A DNA stretch of 64,000 bases from JAVDCA01 sp035293985 (GCA_035293985.1 DATGLS010000052.1:248001-312000); one strand, 5' to 3'. Positions 16,661-27,211 are shown, counted from the first letter of the stretch. Notes: a model not told the origin generated them from the sequence alone. Numbers and translations: made by a program.

Positions 16661-16805
16661 CGCACTGCGCCGGCGACCAAATTGTTATCCAAACATTGAA
16701 AATGAACGCCAGATGAACATCGTCATTGTCGCGGATCAGGAACCGCATTGTCGGCAAAGCGTTTCGGATGAGGGAAGAAACCAACCTTCACGTGAGGTAT
16801 CTGCG

Positions 16806-17102
16806 ATGACGAAGACCATGACAGCTCTCGCGGCAGCCGCGACGATGGCCGTTGCGGCGGTCGCGGTCCCGCAACAGGCGCAGGCGCGCTGGGGCCACCA
16901 CTGGGGCGGCGGAGCGTTCTTCGGCGGCCTTGCGGCCGGCGCCATCATCGGCGGCGCGCTCGCCGCCCCGTACTACGGCGGCTACTACTACGGCGGTCCG
17001 TACTACGGCTATTACGGCGGCCCCTACGCCTACTATGGCGACTGCTGGCGCGAGCGGTTCTGGACGCCCTATGGCTGGCGTTGGCACCGCGTGTGTCGCT
17101 GA
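16806..17102 (+). CDS. Small secreted Gly/Tyr-rich protein
   Basis: A 98-residue protein. MTKTMTALAAAATMAVAAVAV with a QAQA-RW cleavage site is a signal peptide. The mature part has a glycine zipper-like helix (FFGGLAAGAIIGGALAA) followed by Tyr/Gly repeats (YYGGYYYGGPYYGYYGG) and a WRWHRVC end. Proteins of this build are common in Bradyrhizobium relatives and are often called sulfur-globule-like, without proof. The neighbour at 17319 has the same signal peptide and Gly-zipper and looks like a paralogue. Confidence 0.7.
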   Translation: MTKTMTALAAAATMAVAAVAVPQQAQARWGHHWGGGAFFGGLAAGAIIGGALAAPYYGGYYYGGPYYGYYGGPYAYYGDCWRERFWTPYGWRWHRVCR

Positions 17103-17132
17103 CGATTTGTTCATCTAGCCGAGGTTGAAGTG

Positions 17133-17170
17133 GATGCCGGGCGGGAAACCGTCCGGCATCTGTGTTTGTG
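17133..17170 (+). terminator. Rho-independent-like terminator
   Basis: GATGCCGG at 17133-17140 pairs with CCGGCATC at 17153-17160, followed by TGTGTTTGTG. It lies 30 bases after the Gly/Tyr-rich gene. Confidence 0.55.
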
Positions 17171-17318
17171 CAGAGCAACCCGGGGCCCGTAACAAATTTC
17201 CGACCCAATTGCCGGGCTTTCTTCCCTTCGGTTCCAGTAAGCCGTAGGATGGCACGGGCTGCGAATCCGTGTTCGGTATCGGCCGAGCCGCCAACCACCC
17301 CAGGAGGGAGAGGGATTG

Positions 17319-17666
17319 ATGACGAAGACACTGACTGCCCTTGCCGCGGCCTCCGCGGTCGCCTTGGCCACCTTGGCCGTACCCACCACCGCCGAGGCCC
17401 GCTGCTTCGGTTGCGCAGTCGGCGCCGGTGTCGTCGGCGGCGTGATCGCGGGCGCCATCGTGGGCGGTGCCATTGCCAACAGCGCCCCGCCCCCGCCGGC
17501 GTACTACGGCGGTCCGGCCCCAGGTCCGGCCTATGGCGCGCCTGGCGTGGCCTATCGTCAGCCGGTCGCCTGTGCGAACGGTCCGGGCTTCTGGGCGCCG
17601 CGCCAATGGGTCGACGGAGCTGGCTATCAGCACGTTTCCGAGCGCCAGTTCTTCTGGTGCCCCTAA
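17319..17666 (+). CDS. Small secreted Gly/Pro-rich protein, paralogue of the upstream gene
   Basis: A 115-residue protein. The signal peptide MTKTLTALAAASAVALATL is nearly the same as that of the gene at 16806. The mature part begins RCFGCAVGAGVVGGVIAGAI, a glycine-zipper helix with a CxxC, then APPPPAYYGGPAPGPAYGAP and a Cys-containing aromatic end (QFFWCP). AGGAGGGAGAGG precedes ATG 17319. Glycine zippers usually insert in membranes. Function is unknown. A clear terminator follows. Confidence 0.72.
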   Translation: MTKTLTALAAASAVALATLAVPTTAEARCFGCAVGAGVVGGVIAGAIVGGAIANSAPPPPAYYGGPAPGPAYGAPGVAYRQPVACANGPGFWAPRQWVDGAGYQHVSERQFFWCP

Positions 17667-17723
17667 GTCTTCAATCGGATCCGACCACGAGATTTGATCC
17701 GCGCGGGATCGCGCGGAGAGACC

Positions 17724-17756
17724 GGCCGGCTCACCAGAGCCGGCCGTTTTCATTTT
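17724..17756 (+). terminator. Rho-independent terminator
   Basis: GGCCGGCTC at 17724-17732 and GAGCCGGCC at 17737-17745 form a perfect nine-pair stem with an ACCA loop, followed by GTTTTCATTTT. It ends the transcript of the gene at 17319. Confidence 0.8.
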
Positions 17757-17941
17757 GCGATGCAGCGGCGCAGCCCCGGCCCGCACGGATAGCCGCCACG
17801 AAACATCCTCAGTTGGGCCCGACACTTTGATCAAGCGCAATTGGGGCGCCGCACGCACGATCATGTTTTGCAATGCCATGCCGCATCATCGCGCGGCGCG
17901 ACATACGGGGGCGACACGGGGCGAATTCAGGGGAGCGTGTC

Positions 17942-18050
17942 ATGGCAAAGCTCATGGGAAAGTTCACTGCAAAGTTCGCGGCAAAGTTCATGGCCAAGTT
18001 CATGGCAAAGTGCATGGCAAAGTTGATGGCCAACTTCCCGGGAAAGTTAA
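17942..18050 (+). repeat. Degenerate 12-bp tandem repeat inside a coding region
   Basis: Units close to ATGGCAAAGTTC recur about eight times, coding M/A/T-x-K-F/L. The copies have drifted and every unit keeps frame. The repeat creates several in-frame ATG codons at the 5' end of the gene. Confidence 0.7.
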
Positions 18051-19585
18051 GTGCACGGCTGCCGGCGATCGTCGTGGCCGTGCTTGCGTTCACGCCGCCT
18101 ACGAGCGCAGCGCCGCACGGAGGAGGTCACATCGGTGGCGGTGGGGGATCGCATCCGAGCGTCGCGTTTCACGCGAGCGGGCCGACCCACTTCTCCGCCC
18201 CGATGTCACGCGGCCCGGTCTCGTTCTCGCACGGCCCGGTCATCACGCGATCATTCGTCCGCCCGACCTTTCGGCCCGGCATCACGCATTCGTTCGCGCA
18301 CAGCATCTATCGCGGCCATCTCTATCGCGGCAACGTCTACCGCGGCAACCGATCGATCTCGAGCCTGCGCTACAACCACAACCACCTCGCTCACGTCGCG
18401 CGGTTCAACAGCGTGAGCCACGTCCCCAATTCCAATGTCCACAACTCCAATGTCCGCAACACCAACCTCTCGCACAGCAACTTCGCGGTGCGGAGGCTGC
18501 GCGCGAACACGCACCTCGTCGCACCCGCCACCTGGACGCGCATCGGCCCCGTCGGCGCAATGGCCTGGAACTGGCACTCGCGCGGCGATTGGTGGCGCCA
18601 CCGCCGTGGCTTCTTCTTCGGCTGGGCCGGCCCGCTCTACTGGCCGTACTTCTATGACGACCTCTGGTACAACGTGTTCTGGGATTACGGGCCCGACTAT
18701 TACGACGACCCGTTCTGGGCCTATGGCTACGGCGACATCTATGGCGCGATCTTCTCCCCTTATGGCTATGACGATCTCGCCGGCTGGGCGCCGCCGCCTC
18801 CGGTGCGCACCGGCTCGATCCGCACCAGCTCGCTTCGCACCGGGTCGATCGCGCGCACTGTCCCGCCCGCGAGCCAGGCCGCGCCGCCGGGCCAGGCGCC
18901 GCAGTGGAGCGCGATGTGCGGCAGCGACACCCAGGTGGTCGACCTGCCGATCGACAAGATCAGCGCCGCGGTCTCGCCCAACGACACCCAGCGCGCCGCG
19001 CTCGACGCCCTCGCCAATGCATCGGTGCAGGCCGCGCAGCTGATCAAGGCGGCGTGCCCGTCCGACGTCGCCTACACGCCGACCGGCCGGATCGACGCGA
19101 TGGAGCATCGCGTGAACGCGATGGTGCAGGCGGTTGCGCTCATCCGCGACCTACTCGACAAGTTCTACGATTCCCTGAGCGACGAGCAGAAGGCGCGCCT
19201 CAACGTGGTCAACCACGGCGACGGCAATGCGCCGCGCGCTGCGAGCTCGGCGTGCGGCCCGAACGCGCCCGCAATTCCGGCCTGGCCGCAGGCGCAGATC
19301 GAGAAAGCGGTGCGCCCGAACGCGCAGCAGCAGGCGCTGCTCGACGAGCTCAAGCATGCCGGCGTCCAGGCGGCAGACATGCTCAAGACCACCTGCCCGG
19401 CCGCGCCGCCGGCGACGCCGCCGGCCCGTCTCGCCGCGGTGGCAAAGCGCCTCGACGTGCTGCTCGCCGCGGTCAAGCTCGTGCACGCGGCGCTCAACGA
19501 TTTCTACGTCTCGCTCACCGACGAGCAGAAGGCGCAGTTCAACGGCATCGCGCCAGTGGCGCAGAATGCCGGCCCGCGCCGGTGA
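17942..19585 (+). CDS. Secreted Spy/LTxxQ-like repeat protein with unusual repeat-coded N-terminus
   Basis: A 547-residue protein. Residues 1-35 are a run of M/A-K-F/L repeats (MAKLMGKFTAKFAAKFMAK and on) ahead of a hydrophobic segment, LPAIVVAVLAFTPPTSA-A, so the export signal is preceded by a long basic amphipathic helix. Residues about 60-230 are His/Ser/Asn- and Trp/Tyr-rich with a transmembrane-like RGFFFGWAGPLYWPYFYDD. Two copies of a C-terminal helical domain follow, ending LSDEQKARLNVV and LTDEQKAQFNGI, the LTxxQ-type motif of Spy/CpxP-like periplasmic proteins. Each copy has a Cys (SAMCGSD; SSACGPN) and a second one before the helical pair. A role in envelope stress is inferred from the family. 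ATG 17942 lacks a strong ribosome-binding site; the ATG codons inside the repeat are alternative starts. Confidence 0.7.
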   Translation: MAKLMGKFTAKFAAKFMAKFMAKCMAKLMANFPGKLSARLPAIVVAVLAFTPPTSAAPHGGGHIGGGGGSHPSVAFHASGPTHFSAPMSRGPVSFSHGPVITRSFVRPTFRPGITHSFAHSIYRGHLYRGNVYRGNRSISSLRYNHNHLAHVARFNSVSHVPNSNVHNSNVRNTNLSHSNFAVRRLRANTHLVAPATWTRIGPVGAMAWNWHSRGDWWRHRRGFFFGWAGPLYWPYFYDDLWYNVFWDYGPDYYDDPFWAYGYGDIYGAIFSPYGYDDLAGWAPPPPVRTGSIRTSSLRTGSIARTVPPASQAAPPGQAPQWSAMCGSDTQVVDLPIDKISAAVSPNDTQRAALDALANASVQAAQLIKAACPSDVAYTPTGRIDAMEHRVNAMVQAVALIRDLLDKFYDSLSDEQKARLNVVNHGDGNAPRAASSACGPNAPAIPAWPQAQIEKAVRPNAQQQALLDELKHAGVQAADMLKTTCPAAPPATPPARLAAVAKRLDVLLAAVKLVHAALNDFYVSLTDEQKAQFNGIAPVAQNAGPRR

Positions 19586-19592
19586 GGGCCGC

Positions 19593-19684
19593 CCCGTCAT
19601 TGCGAGCAAAGCGAAGCAAACTCGACCAGCTACGCGCCGCGGTGCAGGATTGCTTCGGCGTGCTGCGCACGCCTCGCGATGACG
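19593..19684. repeat. Intergenic palindrome, GCGAAGCAA family (second copy)
   Basis: CGTCATTGCGAGCAAAGCG and GAAGCAA are mirrored by GGATTGCTTCGGCG and CCTCGCGATGACG. It is related to the element at 13267-13350 and lies between convergent genes. Confidence 0.65.
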
Positions 19685-19688
19685 AGTA

Positions 19689-20933
19689 CTACCGCCGCGC
19701 CGAGCGCATGTGCTCGAGCACGCCGGCGGTCGGCCAGCAATCGAGCTTGAGCCGGTTCGCCTTCTGATAGGCGCCGAGCGCGAGGCGCGTCTTCATCCCG
19801 GCCTTGCCGTCGAGCTTGTCCCTGTAGAGCCCGAGCGCGGTGAGGCGCTTCTGCATCTCCTCGAGCTGGGCGGTGCGCAGCTGCACCACCGGCTGCCACG
19901 GCGCCTCGAACGGGCCGCCGCCGCCGATGAGGTCGGAGAGATGGCCGACGAACAGCACGTAAAGGTCGGAGAAATTGTATTCCTTGATCGCAAAGTAGTT
20001 GTGAAAGATGAGGAAGCCCGGCCCGTACGTGCCGGCGGGCAGGATCAGCGAGGCCGGCTCGGACAGATATTTCGCCGGCGGCGTCCGGCCGTGCGCGAGC
20101 GTGAACCCCGCCTTGATCCAGTCGGCGAGCGGCATCTTGCGGTCGGGATCCGCGATGGTGCAGTCGACGTTCGCCGGCACCCGAACCTCGTAGGCCCACG
20201 GCTTGTCGCGCTCCCAGCCCTCGCCGACCAGCTGCTTCGCGGCCGAGGCGAGCGCGTCCGGCACCGAGGTCCAGATGTCGACGTTGCCGTCGTGGTCGAA
20301 GTCGACGCCGTACTTGTAGAACTCGGACGGCAGGAACTGGGTGAGCCCCATGGCGCCGCCCCAGGACGCGCGCATCTCGCCACGCGGCACGCCGTCCTGC
20401 AGCATCTTCAACGCATAGAGGAGCTGGTTGCGGAAGAAATCCTTGCGCCGGCCCGTATAGGCCTGCGTCGCGATCACCTGGATCGCGTCACGGCCGCCGT
20501 AATGGGTGGAGTAGTCGCTCTCGCGCCCCCAGATGGCGAGGATGATGGTGCCGGGCACGCCGAACTCGCGCTCGATGCGCGTCAGCGTGTCCCGATTCTG
20601 CGCATAGAGCGTGCGCCCCTTGGCGGCGAGGCGCGCGAAAGAGGCCTCCTTGAGGTAGTCGGCCGGCGTCTGCACGAATTCGGCCTGGCCGGGCGGCCGC
20701 TGCACCCGGCCCGGAATGACGAGGTCGGGCAACGTGAGATCGGGCTCGAGTCCGCGCGTCGCAGCATCGAAGGTCGCGCGCGACACGCCGAATTGCTGCG
20801 CCTCGGGCCACATCGATTGCACAAAGGCGGTAAAACCCGTGTCGGAGGCGGCGCGGGCCGCCGTACCGACCGCACACGCGATCGACAGGAGGACGGCAAG
20901 GATGGATGCGAATCTCGCGGCGCCGCGAATCAT
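19689..20933 (-). CDS. Lytic murein transglycosylase (MltB-like)
   Basis: A 414-residue exported enzyme. The start at 20933 gives a signal peptide (ASILAVLLSIACAVGTAARA). Residues about 35-330 form the MltB/SLT_2 lytic transglycosylase domain: GVPGTIILAIWGRESDYSTH carries the catalytic Glu in GRESD, MRASWGGAMGLTQFLPSEFY is the conserved GxMGxxQFxPS block, and DFDHDGNVDIW follows. Residues about 345-410 are a peptidoglycan-binding helix bundle (EEMQKRLTALGLYRDKLDGK). The enzyme cleaves peptidoglycan to 1,6-anhydromuropeptides in the periplasm. GAGGAACGC precedes the ATG. It lies seven bases downstream of the DUF1330 gene, with which it is probably cotranscribed. Confidence 0.9.
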   Translation of the reverse strand: MIRGAARFASILAVLLSIACAVGTAARAASDTGFTAFVQSMWPEAQQFGVSRATFDAATRGLEPDLTLPDLVIPGRVQRPPGQAEFVQTPADYLKEASFARLAAKGRTLYAQNRDTLTRIEREFGVPGTIILAIWGRESDYSTHYGGRDAIQVIATQAYTGRRKDFFRNQLLYALKMLQDGVPRGEMRASWGGAMGLTQFLPSEFYKYGVDFDHDGNVDIWTSVPDALASAAKQLVGEGWERDKPWAYEVRVPANVDCTIADPDRKMPLADWIKAGFTLAHGRTPPAKYLSEPASLILPAGTYGPGFLIFHNYFAIKEYNFSDLYVLFVGHLSDLIGGGGPFEAPWQPVVQLRTAQLEEMQKRLTALGLYRDKLDGKAGMKTRLALGAYQKANRLKLDCWPTAGVLEHMRSARR

Positions 20934-20940
20934 GCGTTCC

Positions 20941-21510
20941 TCAATGCGCCGAAGCGGGACGCGAGCGCAAGTATTTCTCCGCCTCGGCGCGCGCCGCTGC
21001 GGGCAGAGCGCCGTCGCGCGCCATGATGAGAAAGCGCGGGTCGGTGGTGGCATGGCGCAGCGTCATGAGCGGCGCATAGACATCGGAGACGTAGAACGCG
21101 ACCGCATCATCGGCCGTCGGAAACTCGACGATCACGGCACGCTCGGACACGAAATCGCCGCCCAGCATCGTCGCCTTGCCGGCGCGTGCCAGAAAGCGGC
21201 CGCCGAAGCGCTCGACGATCGCGCCCACCTGCTCGGCGTAGGGCTTGAACCGCTCGACATCGAGCATGCGATGCGCCGCCACTACGAGCGCCTGGCCGGT
21301 CCCCGGCTCCGCGATCGCATCGACGAGATAGCCGTCGATCCGCGCTCGAGCGGCTTCGACCGCCGCGTCGTCTGCGCGCGCGACCACGAGCGAGGGCCAG
21401 GGCCACGGGCCCTCGAGCACCATCGCGTCGCCCTGGGCGACGATGCACCGACGGTCGAGGGAAAGCTTGTCGATAGCCGCGTGTCCGGCGACGAGGTACG
21501 GCATGCTCAT
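20941..21510 (-). CDS. DUF1330-like dimeric alpha/beta-barrel protein
   Basis: A 189-residue soluble protein. The second half matches DUF1330: YLVDAIAEPGTGQALVVAAH is an atypical strand, then YAEQVGAIVERFGGRFLARA, GDFVSERAVIVEFPTADDAVAFY and SDVYAPLMTLRHA. The first half has GDAMVLEGPWPWPSLVVARA, so the protein may be a double domain. Function of the family is unknown. It is part of a same-strand group with the genes at 21518 and 19689 (gaps of 7 bases each). Confidence 0.7.
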   Translation of the reverse strand: MSMPYLVAGHAAIDKLSLDRRCIVAQGDAMVLEGPWPWPSLVVARADDAAVEAARARIDGYLVDAIAEPGTGQALVVAAHRMLDVERFKPYAEQVGAIVERFGGRFLARAGKATMLGGDFVSERAVIVEFPTADDAVAFYVSDVYAPLMTLRHATTDPRFLIMARDGALPAAARAEAEKYLRSRPASAH

Positions 21511-21517
21511 GAACGGG

Positions 21518-21865
21518 TCAGCCCTTCGGCTCGAAGCGGACGAAGATCCGTTCCGGCGCCTTGTCGAAATATCGCAACAGTGCCGGACAGAGCCAACCCT
21601 CCGCCTCGCCTTTGCGCCAGCGGTACCAGTTGCCCTCGTACTCGCCGCGCACCCACACGAGCTCTTCCTGAAATCCCGGAAACGGTTGGGCGGAGAATAG
21701 GAGGCGAAACCCATGTTCGGCATCCGGAATGCTCGCCGCGAGCGCGTCGATCATCGCCGGGATGCCCATCACGAACGGCTCCTGGATGAGGCCGACGCGC
21801 TCGTCGTCGAACACCCACATGTCGAGATGCCGGTAAGGCTGGATGACCATCATCGCGTTGGCCAT
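21518..21865 (-). CDS. Conserved hypothetical protein (DUF6717-like)
   Basis: A 115-residue soluble protein, MANAMMVIQPYRHLDMWVFD, with DDERVGLIQEPFVMGIPAMI, LLFSAQPFPGFQEELVWVRG and WYRWRKGEAEGWLCPALLRYF. The aromatic content and the order of blocks fit a small conserved family that I know as hypothetical only. It ends seven bases before the DUF1330 start, and the ettA stop lies 19 bases upstream of its start, so the four genes may share a transcript. Confidence 0.7.
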   Translation of the reverse strand: MANAMMVIQPYRHLDMWVFDDERVGLIQEPFVMGIPAMIDALAASIPDAEHGFRLLFSAQPFPGFQEELVWVRGEYEGNWYRWRKGEAEGWLCPALLRYFDKAPERIFVRFEPKG

Positions 21866-21884
21866 CGGCGCGCTCCTCAGGCGA

Positions 21885-23540
<1,656 letters not shown>

Positions 23541-23815
23541 AAAACGTCCCTGAATGTCCTGGAGTCGCGATCCCCGCCGCGCCGGCGGGCATTCCCTTGC
23601 GTGATGTCGGGATTTTCGCGGTTGATGTAGCGATCCGCCTGGCCCAGGGCAAGCCGCCATCGGCGCCAAGCCAGGGTGATCGGCAGCGGCCCCCGCCGCA
23701 CCCAACCTGTGGCAATCTGACCGCGAGGCCGGCTTAACGCCCCAAGCCTGATGTGACAGATTGCGCCCGCCCGGCTAGATCCGCCGCGCATTTTCTCTCA
23801 TTGGGATCCGTTTCG

Positions 23816-24808
23816 ATGCTCAAGTATGCGACCCTGCTCGTGGCCCTGCTGCTCGCCGCGCCCGCCTTCGCCCAGGCGAGCCAGCAAGCGAGTCAGGACG
23901 CTGCCGCTGGCTATCCCAGCCGCCCGATCAAGATCATCGTCTGCGTGCCGGCGGGCGGCGGCGTCGATACGGTGACCCGGATCGTCGCCGACGGGCTCAG
24001 CCGCCGCCTCGGCCAGCCGGTCGTGGTCGAGAACCGCACCGGCCAAGCCGGCAACATCGGCGCCGAGTTCGTCTACGACGCAGCACCCGACGGCTATACA
24101 CTGCTCGCCTCGCAGCCCGCGCCGCTTACCGTCAACGTGCTGCTCTACAAGAAGCTCAATTTCGATCCGACCAAATTCGAGCCGGTCGCGATCCTGAGCT
24201 CGATCCCGAACACGCTGACGGTGCGGCCGGATTTCCCGGCCAAGAACATCCAGGAGTTCCTCGCTTACGCCCGCGCCCATCCGGGCACCCTCAACTATGC
24301 CTCGCAAGGCATCGGCACGACCTCGCATCTCACCGCCGAGCTGTTCAGCAGCCGGACCGGCATCAAGATGGTGCACGTGCCCTATCGCGGCACGGCGCCG
24401 GCGATCAACGACCTGATCGCGAGCCATGTGGACCTGATGTTCTCCGAGCTCGCTTCGGCGATCCGCCTGCACCAGGCCGGGCGCGCCCGCATCCTCGCCG
24501 TCACCACCAGACAACGCAACCCGCTGCTGCCCGACATCCCGACTCTCATCGAGGCGGGCGTTCCCGATTTCGAATCGGATACCTGGAACGCGATCTCCGC
24601 ACCGCCCAAGACGCCGCCAGCGATCGTCGCCAAGCTCAACGCCGCGATCGTCGAGGTGCTCGAGATGCCGGAGGTGCGCGAGAAACTGCAGAAGCTGACG
24701 ATGACGCCGGAGGGAATGACCCCTGCCCAGGCCGCGGCCTTCATCAAGGCCGATACCGAACGGTGGGCCGGGGTGATCAAGGCGGCGAACATACAGCCAC
24801 TGGAATAA
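23816..24808 (+). CDS. Bug-family (TTT) periplasmic substrate-binding protein
   Basis: A 330-residue receptor. The signal peptide is MLKYATLLVALLLAAPAFA. Bug motifs: YPSRPIKIIVCVPAGGGVD, GQPVVVENRTGQAGNIGAEF, APDGYTLLASQPA, TLNYASQGIGTTSHLTAELF and VPYRGTAPAINDL. It is unlike the copies at 12298 and 56697 in the ligand-loop segments, so the ligands likely differ. No permease genes are adjacent. The 275 bases between it and ettA hold an 84-codon minus frame without family resemblance. A palindrome and a D-2-hydroxyacid dehydrogenase follow. Confidence 0.9.
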   Translation: MLKYATLLVALLLAAPAFAQASQQASQDAAAGYPSRPIKIIVCVPAGGGVDTVTRIVADGLSRRLGQPVVVENRTGQAGNIGAEFVYDAAPDGYTLLASQPAPLTVNVLLYKKLNFDPTKFEPVAILSSIPNTLTVRPDFPAKNIQEFLAYARAHPGTLNYASQGIGTTSHLTAELFSSRTGIKMVHVPYRGTAPAINDLIASHVDLMFSELASAIRLHQAGRARILAVTTRQRNPLLPDIPTLIEAGVPDFESDTWNAISAPPKTPPAIVAKLNAAIVEVLEMPEVREKLQKLTMTPEGMTPAQAAAFIKADTERWAGVIKAANIQPLE

Positions 24809-24817
24809 AACGCGATG

Positions 24818-24880
24818 CGAATGACGAGCGGCGAATAGCGATAGAGGGCCGCCTTATTCGCCAGCCGCTATTCGCCATGC
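24818..24880. repeat. Intergenic palindrome, GGCGAATAGCG family
   Basis: AATGACGAGCGGCGAATAGC is mirrored by TTCGCCAGCCGCTATTCGCC. Same family as 11416-11494 and 27255-27316. Confidence 0.6.
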
Positions 24881-24953
24881 GCCCATCTTGTTTTCCCCCA
24901 CCCAGTCGTGGAACCCTGCGCCCTCCGCCCAACCGCACGCCATGGATCGAGCG

Positions 24954-25913
24954 ATGAAATACCGCTGCGCCGTCCTCGACGATTACCAGAAGGTCGCCCT
25001 CACGTCTGCCGACTGGTCGAAGGTGACCGATGACGTCGAGGTCACGGTCTTCGACAAGCCCTTCAAGAATGCCGATGATGTCCGCCGCGCGCTGCAGGGT
25101 TTCCAGATCATCGCCATCATGCGCGAACGCACGCCGTTCCTGCGCGACACGCTGGAGGCGCTGCCCGATCTCAAGCTGCTCATCACCACGGGCGGACGCA
25201 ACAAGTCGATCGACCTCAAGGCTGCGGCGGAGCGTGGCATCACGGTCGCGTGCACCGGCGCGTTCGGCAATCCGACCGTCGGCATCACCTTCGGGCTCAT
25301 CCTCGAGCTCACCCGCCGCATCGGCTTCGAGAACGCGCGCATGAAGGCGGGGGCGCCCTGGCAGGTGACGATCGGCCACGACATCCAGGCCATGACGCTA
25401 GGCGTCATAGGCCTCGGCAACCTCGGCCGGCGCGTCGCCAATGTCGCCAAGGCATTCGGCATGAAGGTGATCGCCTGGAGCCAGAATCTCACGCCGGAGA
25501 AGTGCAAGGAGGCGGGCGTCGACTACGCCACCAAGGAGGACCTGCTGCGCAATGCCGACATCGTCACGATCCATCTCCAGCTCAGCGACCGCTCGCGCGG
25601 CCTCATCGGCGAGAAGGACCTCGCGCTGATGAAGCCGACGGCCTACCTGATCAACACCTCGCGCGGGCCGATCGTCGACGAGAAGGCGCTGATCGCGGTG
25701 CTCACCGCCGGCCGCATCGCCGGCGCCGGCCTCGACGTCTTCGACGTCGAGCCGCTGCCGGTCGACCATCCGTTCCGCAAGCTCGATAACCTCGTGCTCA
25801 CGCCCCACCTCGGCTACGTCAGCGCCGAGAGCTACAAGGTCTATTACGGCGACATCGTCGCCAATATCCGCAACTTCCTCGACGGCAAACCCGTGAAGGC
25901 CATCGCCGGCTGA
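24954..25913 (+). CDS. D-2-hydroxyacid dehydrogenase (NAD-dependent)
   Basis: A 319-residue protein with the D-isomer 2-hydroxyacid dehydrogenase fold. GVIGLGNLGRRVANVAKAFG near residue 145 is the NAD-binding GxGxxG. The catalytic set is visible: Arg in NTSRGPIVDEKAL near residue 235, Glu in DVFDVEPLP and His in TPHLGYVS. The opening CAVLDDYQKVALTSADWSKV is close to the phosphoglycerate-dehydrogenase-like proteins found next to Bug receptors. It interconverts a 2-keto and a D-2-hydroxy acid; a linked Bug receptor 145 bases upstream suggests uptake of such an acid. The substrate is not readable. Confidence 0.9.
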   Translation: MKYRCAVLDDYQKVALTSADWSKVTDDVEVTVFDKPFKNADDVRRALQGFQIIAIMRERTPFLRDTLEALPDLKLLITTGGRNKSIDLKAAAERGITVACTGAFGNPTVGITFGLILELTRRIGFENARMKAGAPWQVTIGHDIQAMTLGVIGLGNLGRRVANVAKAFGMKVIAWSQNLTPEKCKEAGVDYATKEDLLRNADIVTIHLQLSDRSRGLIGEKDLALMKPTAYLINTSRGPIVDEKALIAVLTAGRIAGAGLDVFDVEPLPVDHPFRKLDNLVLTPHLGYVSAESYKVYYGDIVANIRNFLDGKPVKAIAG

Positions 25914-25952
25914 CGGCCCAGCCCGCTCCATCGACATCATCTGATCCGACCC

Positions 25953-26078
25953 ACCTCATCCTGCGAGGAGCCTCGCGCCTCTTCGCGCGAGGCGTCTCGA
26001 AGCACGAGGTGGCCTCTGCGCGCGCCGCCCACCCTTCGAGACGGCCCCCACTGTGCGCGGGCTCCTCACGATGAGGTC
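25953..26078. repeat. Large intergenic palindrome, CCTCATCCTGCGAGGAGCC family
   Basis: ACCTCATCCTGCGAGGAGCC and GCGAGGCGTCTCGAAGCACG are mirrored by CACCCTTCGAGACGGCC and GGGCTCCTCACGATGAGGT. Elements of this form are typical of Bradyrhizobium-type intergenic regions, as far as I know. Confidence 0.65.
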
Positions 26079-26155
26079 GGAGCGAGGGCATTGCGGGGCT
26101 ATGGCGGATACGCGTAACCTGCTGGGCATCGTCATTTCGGCGCGGAGGCCGTCCC

Positions 26156-27211
26156 ATGACACGCCGTTCCCTGCAAACATTGTCGCTGATGCTCGCGTGC
26201 GCGCTGGTGCCGATCGCCGCGCACGCCGCCGGGCTGGTGCGCATCTACATCACCAACAGCGCCGGCGACGCGATCGACGTGATCGATCCCGCGACCAACA
26301 AGGTCGTGCAGGAGATCAAGGACATCGAGGCGGCGCACGGCATCAACTTCGCCAAGGACGGCTCGAAGGTCTTCGTCAGCAACGAGGCGACCTCGACCCT
26401 CGACGTGTTCGACCGCGCGAGCGGCGCGCTGATCAAGAAGATTGCGCTCAGCGATCACCCCAACAACATCGCCGTGACGCCGCAGGGCGACCGCGTCGTC
26501 GTCGCGATCGCCCGTGGCAGCGGCGCGCTCGACATCGTCGACGCGAAGACGCTGGCGCTGAAGAAGACCATCCCGACGCACGGCCGCCTGCACAATGTCT
26601 ATGTGACGCCGGACGGCAAGTACGCCGTGATGGGCTCGATCCCGGCGAAGATGATCACCGTGGTCGACCTCGCGACCGAGCAGATCGCCTGGGAGCTCAA
26701 GGTCGAGGATGGCGTGCGCCCGATGACGATCGAGGCGAACGACGACGGCTCGACCAAGCGCATCTTCGCCCAGCTGTCCAACCTCAACGGTTTCGTGGCG
26801 GTCGACTTCGCGACCCGCAAGGAGGTCGCTCGCGTCACGCTGCCGCCCGCCGCGGCCGAGTTCGAGACCGACTCGGAGCGCTCGACCGCACCGTCGCACG
26901 GCATCGGGGTCTCGCCCGACCGCAAGACGCTGTGGGTGACCAGCATTCCCAATAACGCCGTCTATGTCTACTCGCTCGCCGACCTCAGCCTGATCGGCCA
27001 TGTCGACCTGCCCGACCTCAAGCTGCCCGGCCACAAGCCGCTGTCGGCGGTCGCGAACTGGATCACCTTCACGCCCGACAGCAAGATGGCCTATGTGTCG
27101 AACGCGGCGCTGCGCTCGGTCAGCGCGATCGACATGAAGGCGATGAAGGTGCTCGCCGTCGTCCCGGTCGGCGAGGTGCCGAAGCGGATCAACACGATGG
27201 TGATGAATTGA
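26156..27211 (+). CDS. Secreted YVTN/YncE-type beta-propeller protein
   Basis: A 351-residue protein. Residues 1-24 are a signal peptide (LMLACALVPIAAHAA). The rest repeats a propeller unit six or seven times: VYITNSAGDAIDVIDPATNK, FVSNEATSTLDVFDRASG, VVAIARGSGALDIVDAKTL, YVTPDGKYAVMGSIPAK, WVTSIPNNAVYVYSLADL, and YVSNAALRSVSAIDMKAM. The pattern matches YncE and cytochrome cd1-like propellers without a heme-binding CxxCH. Such proteins are periplasmic and often accompany c-type cytochromes or PQQ systems. A small cytochrome c is encoded convergently at 27329, so a redox link is possible but unproven. Confidence 0.85.
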   Translation: MTRRSLQTLSLMLACALVPIAAHAAGLVRIYITNSAGDAIDVIDPATNKVVQEIKDIEAAHGINFAKDGSKVFVSNEATSTLDVFDRASGALIKKIALSDHPNNIAVTPQGDRVVVAIARGSGALDIVDAKTLALKKTIPTHGRLHNVYVTPDGKYAVMGSIPAKMITVVDLATEQIAWELKVEDGVRPMTIEANDDGSTKRIFAQLSNLNGFVAVDFATRKEVARVTLPPAAAEFETDSERSTAPSHGIGVSPDRKTLWVTSIPNNAVYVYSLADLSLIGHVDLPDLKLPGHKPLSAVANWITFTPDSKMAYVSNAALRSVSAIDMKAMKVLAVVPVGEVPKRINTMVMN

